Shown: in pieces, positions 34,582 through 41,937 of the stretch | How the letters are laid out: the number at the start of each line of letters is the position of its first letter | Numbering within the stretch: position 1 is the stretch's first letter | Assembly: GCA_965247735.1 (NCBI GenBank) | Contig: CBDFHN010000002.1 | Coordinates: forward strand, 1,550,001 to 1,614,000 | DNA: 64,000 nt | Direction of reading: 5' to 3' | From: JAOXRU01 sp965247735 | Lineage (GTDB): Bacteria; Bacteroidota; Bacteroidia; Flavobacteriales; Flavobacteriaceae | The notes under the pieces: model-generated | Told to the model about the DNA's origin: nothing | Seen by the model: the letters and a program-made list of their open reading frames with translations, nothing else | The model's database searches: none | Program-made: the position numbers and the translations under genes

Positions 34582-34869
34582 TTAGACTACAATTCCTATG
34601 AGGTATGTAAAGATGCCGACTACTGCACCGGCAATAAGTACAAACACCAATACTCTGGTTATTCCTTTTTTTAGATCTGCATTTTCACCAAAAAAGTGAC
34701 CCGCATTAAAAAGAAAGCCAATTAAGAAAATTACCCCTAGTATAATTGGAAAAATGGTTCTAATGGTACTAGACACATCATTAACAGAATCTTCAATACC
34801 TCCAATTTGTGCAAAAAGTGGTGATGAAAGAAAACTGAGCAGCAGACTTATTTTAATTGCTTTTTTCAT
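34582..34869 (-). CDS. traE: Conjugative transposon protein TraE (DUF4134, VirB2-like pilin)
   Basis: A 95-residue protein with a signal peptide (ending SSPLFAQ) and two helices, the VirB2-type pilin layout. The NAGHFFGENADLKKGITRVL loop is conserved. It is the first gene of the remaining tra operon; traA-D, normally upstream, are not present. Confidence 0.85.
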   Translation of the reverse strand: MKKAIKISLLLSFLSSPLFAQIGGIEDSVNDVSSTIRTIFPIILGVIFLIGFLFNAGHFFGENADLKKGITRVLVFVLIAGAVVGIFTYLIGIVV

Positions 34870-35402
34870 ACTATTTCGTTTTTTGATTGATGACGATTTA
34901 TTGTATGAAAAGGTATGCCTATTAGCCGCTCATATGACTAGTACATAAGTGTTTGTGGATATCATTATTATGAGCTTAGTCTCCATTATTTTGATATGGA
35001 ATGGCATCAAAATTTATGTGTTTTTGGATGGTAGTGTTGATAAGTGGATATGGTCGTGAAAAATAGGTTCTTAAAAAGAGTAATTTTTCAATATGCTTCT
35101 ATAAAAATTTACAAAAAGAGGCTCTTAAATGATTTAATGAGATTAATGCAGAAATCATAAAGTATGTTTTTTATTAGTAATATCATAGATAAAGAAATAA
35201 CACTTAAGAATCGTGCTTTCTTCATTTATAATTGGAGAAATTACCAACAAAATATTTTCTTAAATCAAAAAACAATGAAGAGTTAATTATTTAGTTAAAA
35301 AAATGATAATTCAAAATAAGTAGACTATATCATCATCTTTTTAACATCATATGACTTATAAGCTATATAAGTGAGAAAAATTAACGGTTTGCTTGGAGAA
35401 TT
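34870..35402. other. Non-coding stretch upstream of traE
   Basis: AT-rich sequence of 533 bp without a gene I can support. It should contain the tra promoter, but no convincing minus-strand TAnnTTTG box close to traE was found. Its left part may be where traA-D once stood. Confidence 0.5.
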
Positions 35403-35765
35403 TTAAGCCCCCTTCACAAGTTCTATAGAGTTGTTCAGGATACTTATTCCGCTTAAACAACGCATTAATGTATTGATGAGTAAAATATAAGCGTTCCTTT
35501 TGGGTAGTATATCCTGATTTTTTAAGCTTCTGGAATGCGTTGCAATATGCATCCCTCGATCTCCAAAGGTTCGTACAATACTCCTAGCATAAATGACTCT
35601 GGGTTGCCTTCCTGTATAATCAAAAGGCATGCTATAGTGGTGTTTATCAGTCCCTAGATAAATATGATTGCTATGCGCCACCTTGAGACTCTTACAATAT
35701 TTTACCTCAAAATCATGGGTAGTTAGCAGTAACAAAGTTTGTTTCTCATCGGCAGTAAAAATCAC
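35403..35765 (-). pseudogene. Remnant of an IS21-family transposase (IstA), C-terminal part
   Basis: The 120-residue frame contains NHIYLGTDKHHYSMPFDYTG then VIYARSIVRTF and MHIATHSRS. This matches the C-terminal beta-barrel region of IstA-type transposases, where the usual pattern is a DKHYYSVPYRYxG stretch. The catalytic DDE core is missing. Its start abuts the end hairpin of the IS200-type element, which may have inserted into it. Confidence 0.6.
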
Positions 35766-36318
35766 ACCTTCTTAGAAGGTGGCTCTCAGACTACTCCCAA
35801 AAGGGATTGAAAAGAACAGTATTAAAAATCAAACTTTTGTTGATTAACCTCAATAGTCTTCTTCTCCTTTTTTTGATGTTTTACATATTTCCTTATCATT
35901 TCTTCATCCAATCCTACTGTACTTATAAAATATCCTCTTGTCCAAAAATGATTTCCCCAGTAAGGTTTCTGTTTTAACTTCGGATAACTCTTGAAAGTTT
36001 TTATTGCAATTTTTCCTTTTAAAACTTCCATCAACTTCGAAATTGAAATTTTTGGAGGTACTGAAACTAGTAAATGAACATGGTCTTCTTGAATATTTAA
36101 CTCCTATGCAACACATCCTTTCCAATCACATAACATACTAATATCATGGGCTACTAAACTATTTATCTCTCCTTTTAAAATACGTAACCTATAATTTGGA
36201 TCCCAAACGATATGGTAATCACACTTATAGACCACATGACTAAGCTTCTTGTATTTACTAATAAATCAAAGATAGGCAAAGCCTTAAGAACATAACCACC
36301 TCCAAAGAAGGTGGTTTT
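35764..36318. mobile_element. Decayed IS200/IS605-type element
   Basis: Bounded by the hairpins typical of this family, which lack inverted terminal repeats. One is ACCTTC-TTA-GAAGGT at 35766-35780 and the other AACCACC facing GGTGGTT at 36294-36316. It contains only a broken tnpA, with no tnpB. Confidence 0.65.
35822..36262 (-). pseudogene. tnpA: Inactivated IS200-type transposase TnpA (Y1 HUH)
   Basis: Translating through one stop gives a complete TnpA: KYKKLSHVVYKCDYHIVWDP, then NIQEDHVHLLVSVPPKISIS with the HxH (HUH) metal motif, and WTRGYFISTVGLDEEMIRKY with the catalytic Tyr region. Two lesions are visible. An in-frame amber codon (complement of 36104-36106) lies just before ELNIQEDH, and an ATT stands where the ATG start is expected (complement of 36260-36262). 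It cannot transpose by itself. Confidence 0.8.
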
Positions 36319-36365
36319 ATAAGATGAAATAAATAGGGATGGCATTAACCATTCTTTCAATAGTT

Positions 36366-37499
36366 TTATTCTACCAAATCCAAAGCATTACCTTGGCGTA
36401 ATTGTGAAATCCAATCATTAAGACTAGTGCCGTTTATAGTTTGGCTTAAATTTTCATCACTTAAAAAAGTATGCTTTTGGCCATTTGCATAGAATACTTT
36501 CCAGTTTTCAAAATCATCCAAAACATTAGTTTTCAAATCAATTAAACCGCTTTTAAAAGCATCACCAGTAACTAAAGAAGTTGGAAAATATCTGCAATTA
36601 TCCTGACCAAAACTATAAAATCCACGATTGGTTTCATCTTGATAATAACTTAAAAATCCAAAATTATAATCAGGGAATTTTAAAGCTGAATATTCATAAA
36701 TCTTTTGAATATCATAGGAATATGTTTTTTTGACAATTTGGTCCATATCTTCGGGTAAGACTGAATTAAGACCCCATAAAGAATTCCATTTATCTACTAA
36801 ACAAGGTGTCAATAGCGTTTCATCCATAAAAATTTGCCCTGCATCAACTATAACGGTTGTTGGTATATTTTTTGCAAGTATTTCTCCTAATTGCAACGAA
36901 TTGCATAATGTACCAAACCCTCCTGCACTAGACCCTGTAAATACGATTTCCGTAACGCCCCCATTCGTATCAAAATAGCTTTTTAAATCTTCAAAAATAA
37001 AGGTGAGATTATTAAACCCCTTCATAATTTGATCTTTAGGTCCTCCATCTGGAATATCTACAGATGAAAGACTACCAGCATGCACGTCTCCAGTAGCATA
37101 GGGAACAAATATAAAATTCCAATCTTTAAACTGATTTTCATTAGAGTTCCGATTAATAATAAGCGCCTTTTCTTCGGCCGCTCTATTAAGAAAATCTTCT
37201 TCGGAATAACTATCCAAGTTTTTGTCACAGGTAAACCCATTAAAACAAGCCCCCCCTCCATCAAGGAAAATGATTAGTTTTTTTGAATTAGGGTTTAAGA
37301 TAGCTCCGTACCCCATAGACTCTCCATTTCTAGATTTCATTTGACTTCTAGCAACCCAGATTGCTTCATTAGGATTATTTGTGGCAACCTCCAAAAGAGT
37401 AAGCTCATTACTTCCCTCATCATCGCTATCACCACATCCCATTACTAAAAAAGAAGATAAAAACAAGAAGGTTAAAGATTTAAGTATTGATTTTTTCAT
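36366..37499 (-). CDS. Pectinacetylesterase-family lipoprotein
   Basis: A 377-residue lipoprotein (lipobox FLVMGC, Cys23) of the PAE/NOTUM hydrolase family. Diagnostic blocks are KLIIFLDGGGACFNGFTCDK (oxyanion region), the nucleophile elbow VFTGSSAGGFGT and the late KHTFLSDENL with the catalytic His. Plant and bacterial relatives deacetylate pectin or other acyl esters; the substrate here is unknown. The ATG at 37499 gives a proper signal peptide, and an upstream Met would add 18 unlikely residues. It is element cargo, lying between two insertion sequences. Confidence 0.85.
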   Translation of the reverse strand: MKKSILKSLTFLFLSSFLVMGCGDSDDEGSNELTLLEVATNNPNEAIWVARSQMKSRNGESMGYGAILNPNSKKLIIFLDGGGACFNGFTCDKNLDSYSEEDFLNRAAEEKALIINRNSNENQFKDWNFIFVPYATGDVHAGSLSSVDIPDGGPKDQIMKGFNNLTFIFEDLKSYFDTNGGVTEIVFTGSSAGGFGTLCNSLQLGEILAKNIPTTVIVDAGQIFMDETLLTPCLVDKWNSLWGLNSVLPEDMDQIVKKTYSYDIQKIYEYSALKFPDYNFGFLSYYQDETNRGFYSFGQDNCRYFPTSLVTGDAFKSGLIDLKTNVLDDFENWKVFYANGQKHTFLSDENLSQTINGTSLNDWISQLRQGNALDLVE

Positions 37500-37785
37500 T
37501 TTATTATAGATTTGGTTCGATAGTAATATATAATAAAATTTGCTTCTTGACAAACTTTTAGAATAAAAAAAACTATTGACTTAGCCGTTTTGTAAATATA
37601 TTCCAAAACAATCCTGTCCTTAATAAATTTAGGGCAGATAAAATCTAGTCGTTCTACTGACTTGCCGGTATTAGTATGCAGTTTTAAAAAAAGCTCCTTT
37701 TGTACATATGGGTCTGAAGGAGGTTATTCCTTAATAAATGAATTATCAAACCATTTATGTAGTTCTACTTTTACAAATAGGTTAA

Positions 37786-38797
37786 TTGATTTAGGCGCTT
37801 AGTCTATATTGATTAACATTACCTTTCTGGGCACCGGTTTCATAGCTACAGCTTTGGAGAGTAAGTTATCAAAAATATTTTCTTTCATAAAGCTTCTATT
37901 AAACCTATAGGTGTATTCATTGATACAATCTTGTAAATACATCACAGAATGATGCATTCCTCTAAGCCATGCCTTAAAGATCATTATAACACGGTGCATG
38001 TCATTAAAATTGGCTCCTTTGTTTCCACTTTTCTCCTGTTTAAGGTTGGGGTATTTATCCTTAAAGGTTTGATAGCTTGACCAGCCATCTGTTCTAATAT
38101 TGGCCTGAGGATCAATGTGCTCCGTAAAAAAAGACTTGAAGGATTCTTCACTAGCATCTGGAATCACTCTTGCATACATTCTACTGATTCCTTTACCTTT
38201 TTTCTCAATACCTACAATTACTAGTTTCTTTTTCTTGTTAGCCCTCTCAACAACGTTTTCTTCCTGTTGACCAACTACCATCTCATCTATCTCTACACTA
38301 CCTGTGAGTGGGTGTTGTTTACTGCTTTTCATCGACTGGGCGACTTTCATTCGAAATAACCAACAGGTCTTTTGGCGTAAGTTAAGTTTACGACTTAACT
38401 CTGTTGATGATATTCCTTTTTTATTAGTACTCATAAAACACAAGATATAGAAAGCTTTGAGTAAAGGAAATTTAACTTTATAGAACATTGTTCCACTAGT
38501 AGGGGTTGACTGACAGCCAAATGAAGTACATTGTCGAGTCTGTTCAAGCTTTCCTTTGCAATATTTATCATGCTTACATTTTTCACAAACAAAACCTTCT
38601 GGCCACTTGAGATTAGCTAAATGTTCCATGCAACTTTGGTCATCGGGAAACGTTTCTTGAAACTCAAATAAACTTAAACTTTGATATCTTTTCTCCATAT
38701 TTAACATGTTCTAACAGATGTTAAATATACTGAAAGTCAATTGATTGTTAAAATTTCAGCATCTTTAATCACGGTATTTATTAAGTGCCTAAATCAA
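37786..38797. mobile_element. Intact IS1595-family insertion sequence with 8-bp target duplication
   Basis: The 1012-bp element has 16-bp terminal inverted repeats with one mismatch (TTGATTTAGGCGCTTA at the left; TTGATTTAGGCACTTA read inward from the right). It is flanked by the perfect 8-bp direct repeat TAGGTTAA at 37778-37785 and 38798-38805, the target duplication size known for IS1595. The single transposase gene is intact, so the insertion is recent. Confidence 0.92.
37799..38698 (-). CDS. IS1595-family (ISXO2-like) transposase
   Basis: A 299-residue transposase. An N-terminal zinc finger (CEKCKHDKYC, then CTSFGC) precedes the ISXO2-like DDE domain. The first acidic residues lie in GSVEIDEMVVG, the second in NIRTDGWSSY, and the last region follows HRVIMIFKAWLRGMHHSVM, where an Asn/Glu replaces the third Asp in this family. 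The frame ends inside the left inverted repeat. The start is taken at MEKRYQSL; a Met three codons earlier is possible. Confidence 0.9.
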   Translation of the reverse strand: MEKRYQSLSLFEFQETFPDDQSCMEHLANLKWPEGFVCEKCKHDKYCKGKLEQTRQCTSFGCQSTPTSGTMFYKVKFPLLKAFYILCFMSTNKKGISSTELSRKLNLRQKTCWLFRMKVAQSMKSSKQHPLTGSVEIDEMVVGQQEENVVERANKKKKLVIVGIEKKGKGISRMYARVIPDASEESFKSFFTEHIDPQANIRTDGWSSYQTFKDKYPNLKQEKSGNKGANFNDMHRVIMIFKAWLRGMHHSVMYLQDCINEYTYRFNRSFMKENIFDNLLSKAVAMKPVPRKVMLINID

Positions 38798-38805
38798 TAG
38801 GTTAA

Positions 38806-39269
38806 ATCATATAAACGCTACTAAGTTGGATAAGTAACAAGGAGGGTAGCTTGGAATTTTAATGCTTTTAGTACCAGAATAGTTATAAGTGCCGTCCAGA
38901 TTTGTATAATCACCGCATTATGGATTGTTCCATATAAAGAATATGGATATGTCTATCCAATCCCAGTTTCAGAAACTATGAAAGGATTTAACTTTTCAAC
39001 TATTATAAAAAGAAGGCAAAAAAATAATAGCGTAAAGCCTCCCTATTCACTCAGTGAGCTTCCCTCTAAAACCTTTCAATTCTACTTTAAGCTCAGTAAT
39101 CATTTGCATTATACTATTTAGTTAGGCCTTGCTCGTCGCATTCTTGGGTTTGAAAGTGCTTCTAACAAGGTAATAAGTGTCTATGACACTCACCTCCCTA
39201 AACGCATATTCCGTAACCTGCATTTTTTCAGCCCCCCCCCACTCTATTACCAATAGAATTAGGTAATTA
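38806..39269. other. Non-coding stretch right of the IS1595 element
   Basis: A 464-bp stretch with stops in all frames. It contains a run of nine C (39232-39240) and a weak ATTACC/GGTAAT hairpin near the end of the DnaC-like gene. I see no recognisable gene; it may be debris of earlier insertions. Confidence 0.45.
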
Positions 39270-39932
39270 TCATTTCCGCTTATCTAAACTAGTAGCATCA
39301 AAAGCCACCAAATTAAACAGCTCTCGCATTCGAGAACGCACCCGATTCCCATAAAGTTCTTCTAGTTCTTGAGCATTTAAGTTAGAAGTTGCATGGGTCT
39401 TAACACGATGTTTTAAAAACAAATCGTGCCGAGATAATAGTATCTCACCCATAACATTACAATCTTTTCCAAAATACCGTCCAATGGGCTCTACACCTAA
39501 ATCATCAAAGCAAAAAAACTGATTGTTCCCATAATCTTGGATAATCTTATAGCCAATATGATTAAAAGCAAAAGTAATATTCCGAGAAGGAATAACTTCG
39601 TAAGATTTAAAATGCGGAACAATATGTCGTAACAATTTGATTAAACTTGTTTTTCCACATCCCACTGGTCCGGTCAATAAAATGCCTTTTTCTAAATCAA
39701 TATTATACTTTTTACAAACCGATTTGTTTTTAATAAAGTAATTGCTGAGTATAAAAATAACCTCGCGGTCTTTTTTGTGAATTTTAAACTTCTCGCCAAA
39801 TAACAATTTCCCTTTGGCATCCAAATACAGCACTATTTTATCAAAGTCATAAATGATTTCTCGCCCCTGAAGATGTCCAAGCCTAAAAGCCTTATCACCT
39901 TCCAGAATGATATGTGGCGTTTTAATAATCAT
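39270..39932 (-). CDS. DnaC/IstB-like AAA+ ATPase
   Basis: A 220-residue P-loop ATPase with Walker A GPVGCGKTS (about residues 89-97), Walker B QFFCFDDLG and a sensor-1-like THATSNLNAQEL. The end NRVRSRMRELFNLVAF is typical of helicase-loader-type proteins. It probably loads a helicase for replication of the excised element. The start overlaps the upstream gene's stop by 4 bp (ATGA type), so the two are translationally coupled. Confidence 0.8.
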   Translation of the reverse strand: MIIKTPHIILEGDKAFRLGHLQGREIIYDFDKIVLYLDAKGKLLFGEKFKIHKKDREVIFILSNYFIKNKSVCKKYNIDLEKGILLTGPVGCGKTSLIKLLRHIVPHFKSYEVIPSRNITFAFNHIGYKIIQDYGNNQFFCFDDLGVEPIGRYFGKDCNVMGEILLSRHDLFLKHRVKTHATSNLNAQELEELYGNRVRSRMRELFNLVAFDATSLDKRK

Positions 39933-40459
39933 AGGGGCTCATTATAGTTTTTATCCACAGTAGTCCTTAAGTTGTCCTGATATGAGCCACTACCCGTCTC
40001 TTTGTATTGCTTTTTAAGATTTTTATCATCTAATTTTTTAATATGCTCTTGTTTTATTTTGTTTTCTATTGTTTGTATATGTTTATTAATACATACCACT
40101 GCTTGTCCATTAGTTGTTTCATTTTTAGCACTGCTAGGGTACAACACTTGTTCGGTACTTGTCTCGAAATTGAACAACTGCACGGTACTGCCTTTAAAAG
40201 GATTATGCGATGGTATATAGTTAACATATTTCCAATGGCTTAGTTCTTTAATACAACGGTGATAGGTAGATTTTGATCCTATTTTGGAGAAAGACATGAC
40301 TTCTTCCCTGTTCAAATAAAACTCTTTTACAAAACGATTGTTATTCCAAATTTGAAACAATGCCATATACAAACTTATATGCGTAGGATTCAACCTCCTA
40401 TCCTTTGAGAATTGTAAAAACACCCCATTGAGGTGTTTGATATAATTAACCTGCCCCAT
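39929..40459 (-). CDS. Putative replication-initiation-type winged-helix protein of the element
   Basis: A 176-residue protein. Residues 5-95 look like a winged-helix replication domain (LNPTHISLYMALFQIWNNNR, then FSKIGSKSTYHRCIKELSHW). The C-terminal part is a charged, low-complexity tail. It is encoded between an excisionase-type HTH gene and a DnaC-like ATPase, an arrangement like DnaD/DnaC pairs in mobile elements. The assignment is structural inference only. Confidence 0.55.
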   Translation of the reverse strand: MGQVNYIKHLNGVFLQFSKDRRLNPTHISLYMALFQIWNNNRFVKEFYLNREEVMSFSKIGSKSTYHRCIKELSHWKYVNYIPSHNPFKGSTVQLFNFETSTEQVLYPSSAKNETTNGQAVVCINKHIQTIENKIKQEHIKKLDDKNLKKQYKETGSGSYQDNLRTTVDKNYNEPL

Positions 40460-40464
40460 TTCTC

Positions 40465-40743
40465 CTAAAATTTATTATGAATTCTATTCTCTTCTAGAAC
40501 TTCCATAATTTCCTGATAGTTGTAATACAAAACACCACCGATTCGCGTATACGGTAATGTACCATTAATCCTAAGGTTCTGAAGTGTACCAGGAGAAATC
40601 CCCAACAGCTTTTTTACTTCATTAGATTTAATCCATCTTTTTTGAGCAACATCAGATTGCTTATTCAACAAATCTTTAATGTCTTCTAGCAATTCAATTT
40701 TAAACTCATTAAGGTCTTGTGTAGTGATAATAGTTGTTCCCAT
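40465..40743 (-). CDS. Helix-turn-helix (MerR/excisionase-like, HTH_17) protein
   Basis: A 92-residue protein. After a coiled-coil-like N-terminus, residues 40-85 form a MerR-type HTH (RWIKSNEVKKLLGISPGTLQ, then NLRINGTLPYTRIGGVLYYN). Such genes sit next to rteC in Bacteroidetes conjugative transposons and act in excision or its regulation. It is the first gene of the three-gene replication/excision operon. Confidence 0.8.
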   Translation of the reverse strand: MGTTIITTQDLNEFKIELLEDIKDLLNKQSDVAQKRWIKSNEVKKLLGISPGTLQNLRINGTLPYTRIGGVLYYNYQEIMEVLEENRIHNKF

Positions 40744-40858
40744 TTTGTAATCGTTTTTTAAACAAAACCGTTGCTACATAGATTAACAACAGCCTTGAAT
40801 TGATTTAACTTCTGTTGTACAAAATTGTAGCGTTTTGTTTATAAAACGTCTATAGTTG

Positions 40859-40997
40859 TTCCCAAGGTGGGTGTTTTTTATCCTCCTAAAAAATGATGGA
40901 TATTGATGGTTTTTGTTGAATAGCTACAGCTAATAAAATCCCAAAATACAGTAAAATTTATGAACTAGTTTCTTAAAACGTTTTTCCCAAGGTGGGT
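40859..40997. repeat. Pair of direct repeats TTCCCAAGGTGGGT between the HTH gene and rteC
   Basis: The 14-mer occurs at 40859-40872 and at 40984-40997, 125 bp apart, each with TAAAACGT a short distance upstream. Each contains CCCA/TGGG dyad symmetry. One copy lies in the HTH promoter region and the other just beyond the rteC stop. Candidate RteC or excisionase binding sites. Confidence 0.6.
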
Positions 40998-41009
40998 TTA
41001 GCTATGGAA

Positions 41010-41849
41010 CTATTCATCTAGTTCTTCAATACGTTTTAATAGGGATTCTTTTAGCTTGTCTAGGAATTTGGAGTTGTTACTTTTCCGAGACCGAATTTCT
41101 ATAAAAGTATGATAGTAATTGCCTAAATCGATATTAAAAACCTGCTCACAAATAGAAGCCAATTCTTTAATATCTACAGTACCACTATTAACAGCCCCAC
41201 TACTATGAAGTGCATAGATAAGTTCAATAAGATCGGTTTTACTTCCCGTCCAAAATAATTTTGATTGTTTGTACATTGATTTTTGTGACACAGTATCAGT
41301 ATTTTTTTCAATTTTTTCTATCTCTTGTTGCAGATAAACAATAAGCATATCATAGGCCATTATTGTGGCAACGGTACTATCTTGACTTGTAGAAAACTGT
41401 TCATCAGTAAAAAAGTGAAAAGAATCTGGATGTAATCTTAAATCCGCCTTTCCTCTAACAAAATATTGTTCATCCAAAAAAGTAGCTCCCCGACGGTAAT
41501 AGTGGTAAAATTCCAAATTATCATTAAAATAGATCTGGAGTTTGTCTATATGATTGTTAAGGTATTTTATTTGAGATTTAGTACTACTCCTTGGCCTTTT
41601 ACTTTCTATATTAATTCGTTTCACATAATAAATCAGTTTACTAAACACTTGTGGTTTAATGTTCTTAAAAAAGAATATTTCTGCCTTTAAACTTTTAAAC
41701 CCCTGGGCTATTACCATTTTTTGCAATTTCTTAATACTAGATTCTGTATAGGTAATTCCGGCTTCAGACTTATATAAAGAATCATTATGTTCCCTATCTA
41801 AAGCCTCAAGCTTTTTATCCAATTCAGAAATAACAGTACTGTACACCAT
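41010..41849 (-). CDS. rteC: RteC-family regulator of conjugative element excision
   Basis: A 279-residue protein of the RteC family. The central ADLRLHPDSFHFFTDEQFST then DSTVATIMAYDMLIVYL and the C-terminal WTGSKTDLIELIYALHSSGA with DLGNYYHTFIEIRSRK are characteristic. In CTnDOT, RteC activates the excision operon by binding an inverted repeat upstream of it. Here the excision-type HTH gene follows in the same direction, with repeated TTCCCAAGGTGGGT sites between. Confidence 0.9.
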   Translation of the reverse strand: MVYSTVISELDKKLEALDREHNDSLYKSEAGITYTESSIKKLQKMVIAQGFKSLKAEIFFFKNIKPQVFSKLIYYVKRINIESKRPRSSTKSQIKYLNNHIDKLQIYFNDNLEFYHYYRRGATFLDEQYFVRGKADLRLHPDSFHFFTDEQFSTSQDSTVATIMAYDMLIVYLQQEIEKIEKNTDTVSQKSMYKQSKLFWTGSKTDLIELIYALHSSGAVNSGTVDIKELASICEQVFNIDLGNYYHTFIEIRSRKSNNSKFLDKLKESLLKRIEELDE

Positions 41850-41937
41850 TGCACTAAACCTCTTAGATTAATTTGTTTGTGAAAAATCATTGCACGATAA
41901 CTGATATAGGTTAAATTTGAAATGGAATTTTAAGTAT

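Larger units (their letters stand above)
24985..41849. mobile_element. Integrative and conjugative element (CTnDOT/Bacteroidetes type) at ssrA; right limit not determined
   Basis: The element begins right after the ssrA 3' end with an integrase, followed by traN-M-K-J-I-G-F-E, IS debris, a replication/excision-type module and rteC. This is the layout of Bacteroidetes conjugative transposons. A relaxase (MobB-like), coupling ATPase (MobC-like), traA-D and traO-Q are not found. I did not see a second copy of the ssrA 3' end up to 64000, so the limit given (end of rteC) is a minimum. The element may be defective, or the missing genes and attR may lie beyond the window. Confidence 0.7.

Noticed and set aside
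39232..39240. Run of nine C as a possible phase-variable tract
   Set aside because: It lies in a region with stops in all frames, downstream of the DnaC-like gene, so no product would be switched.
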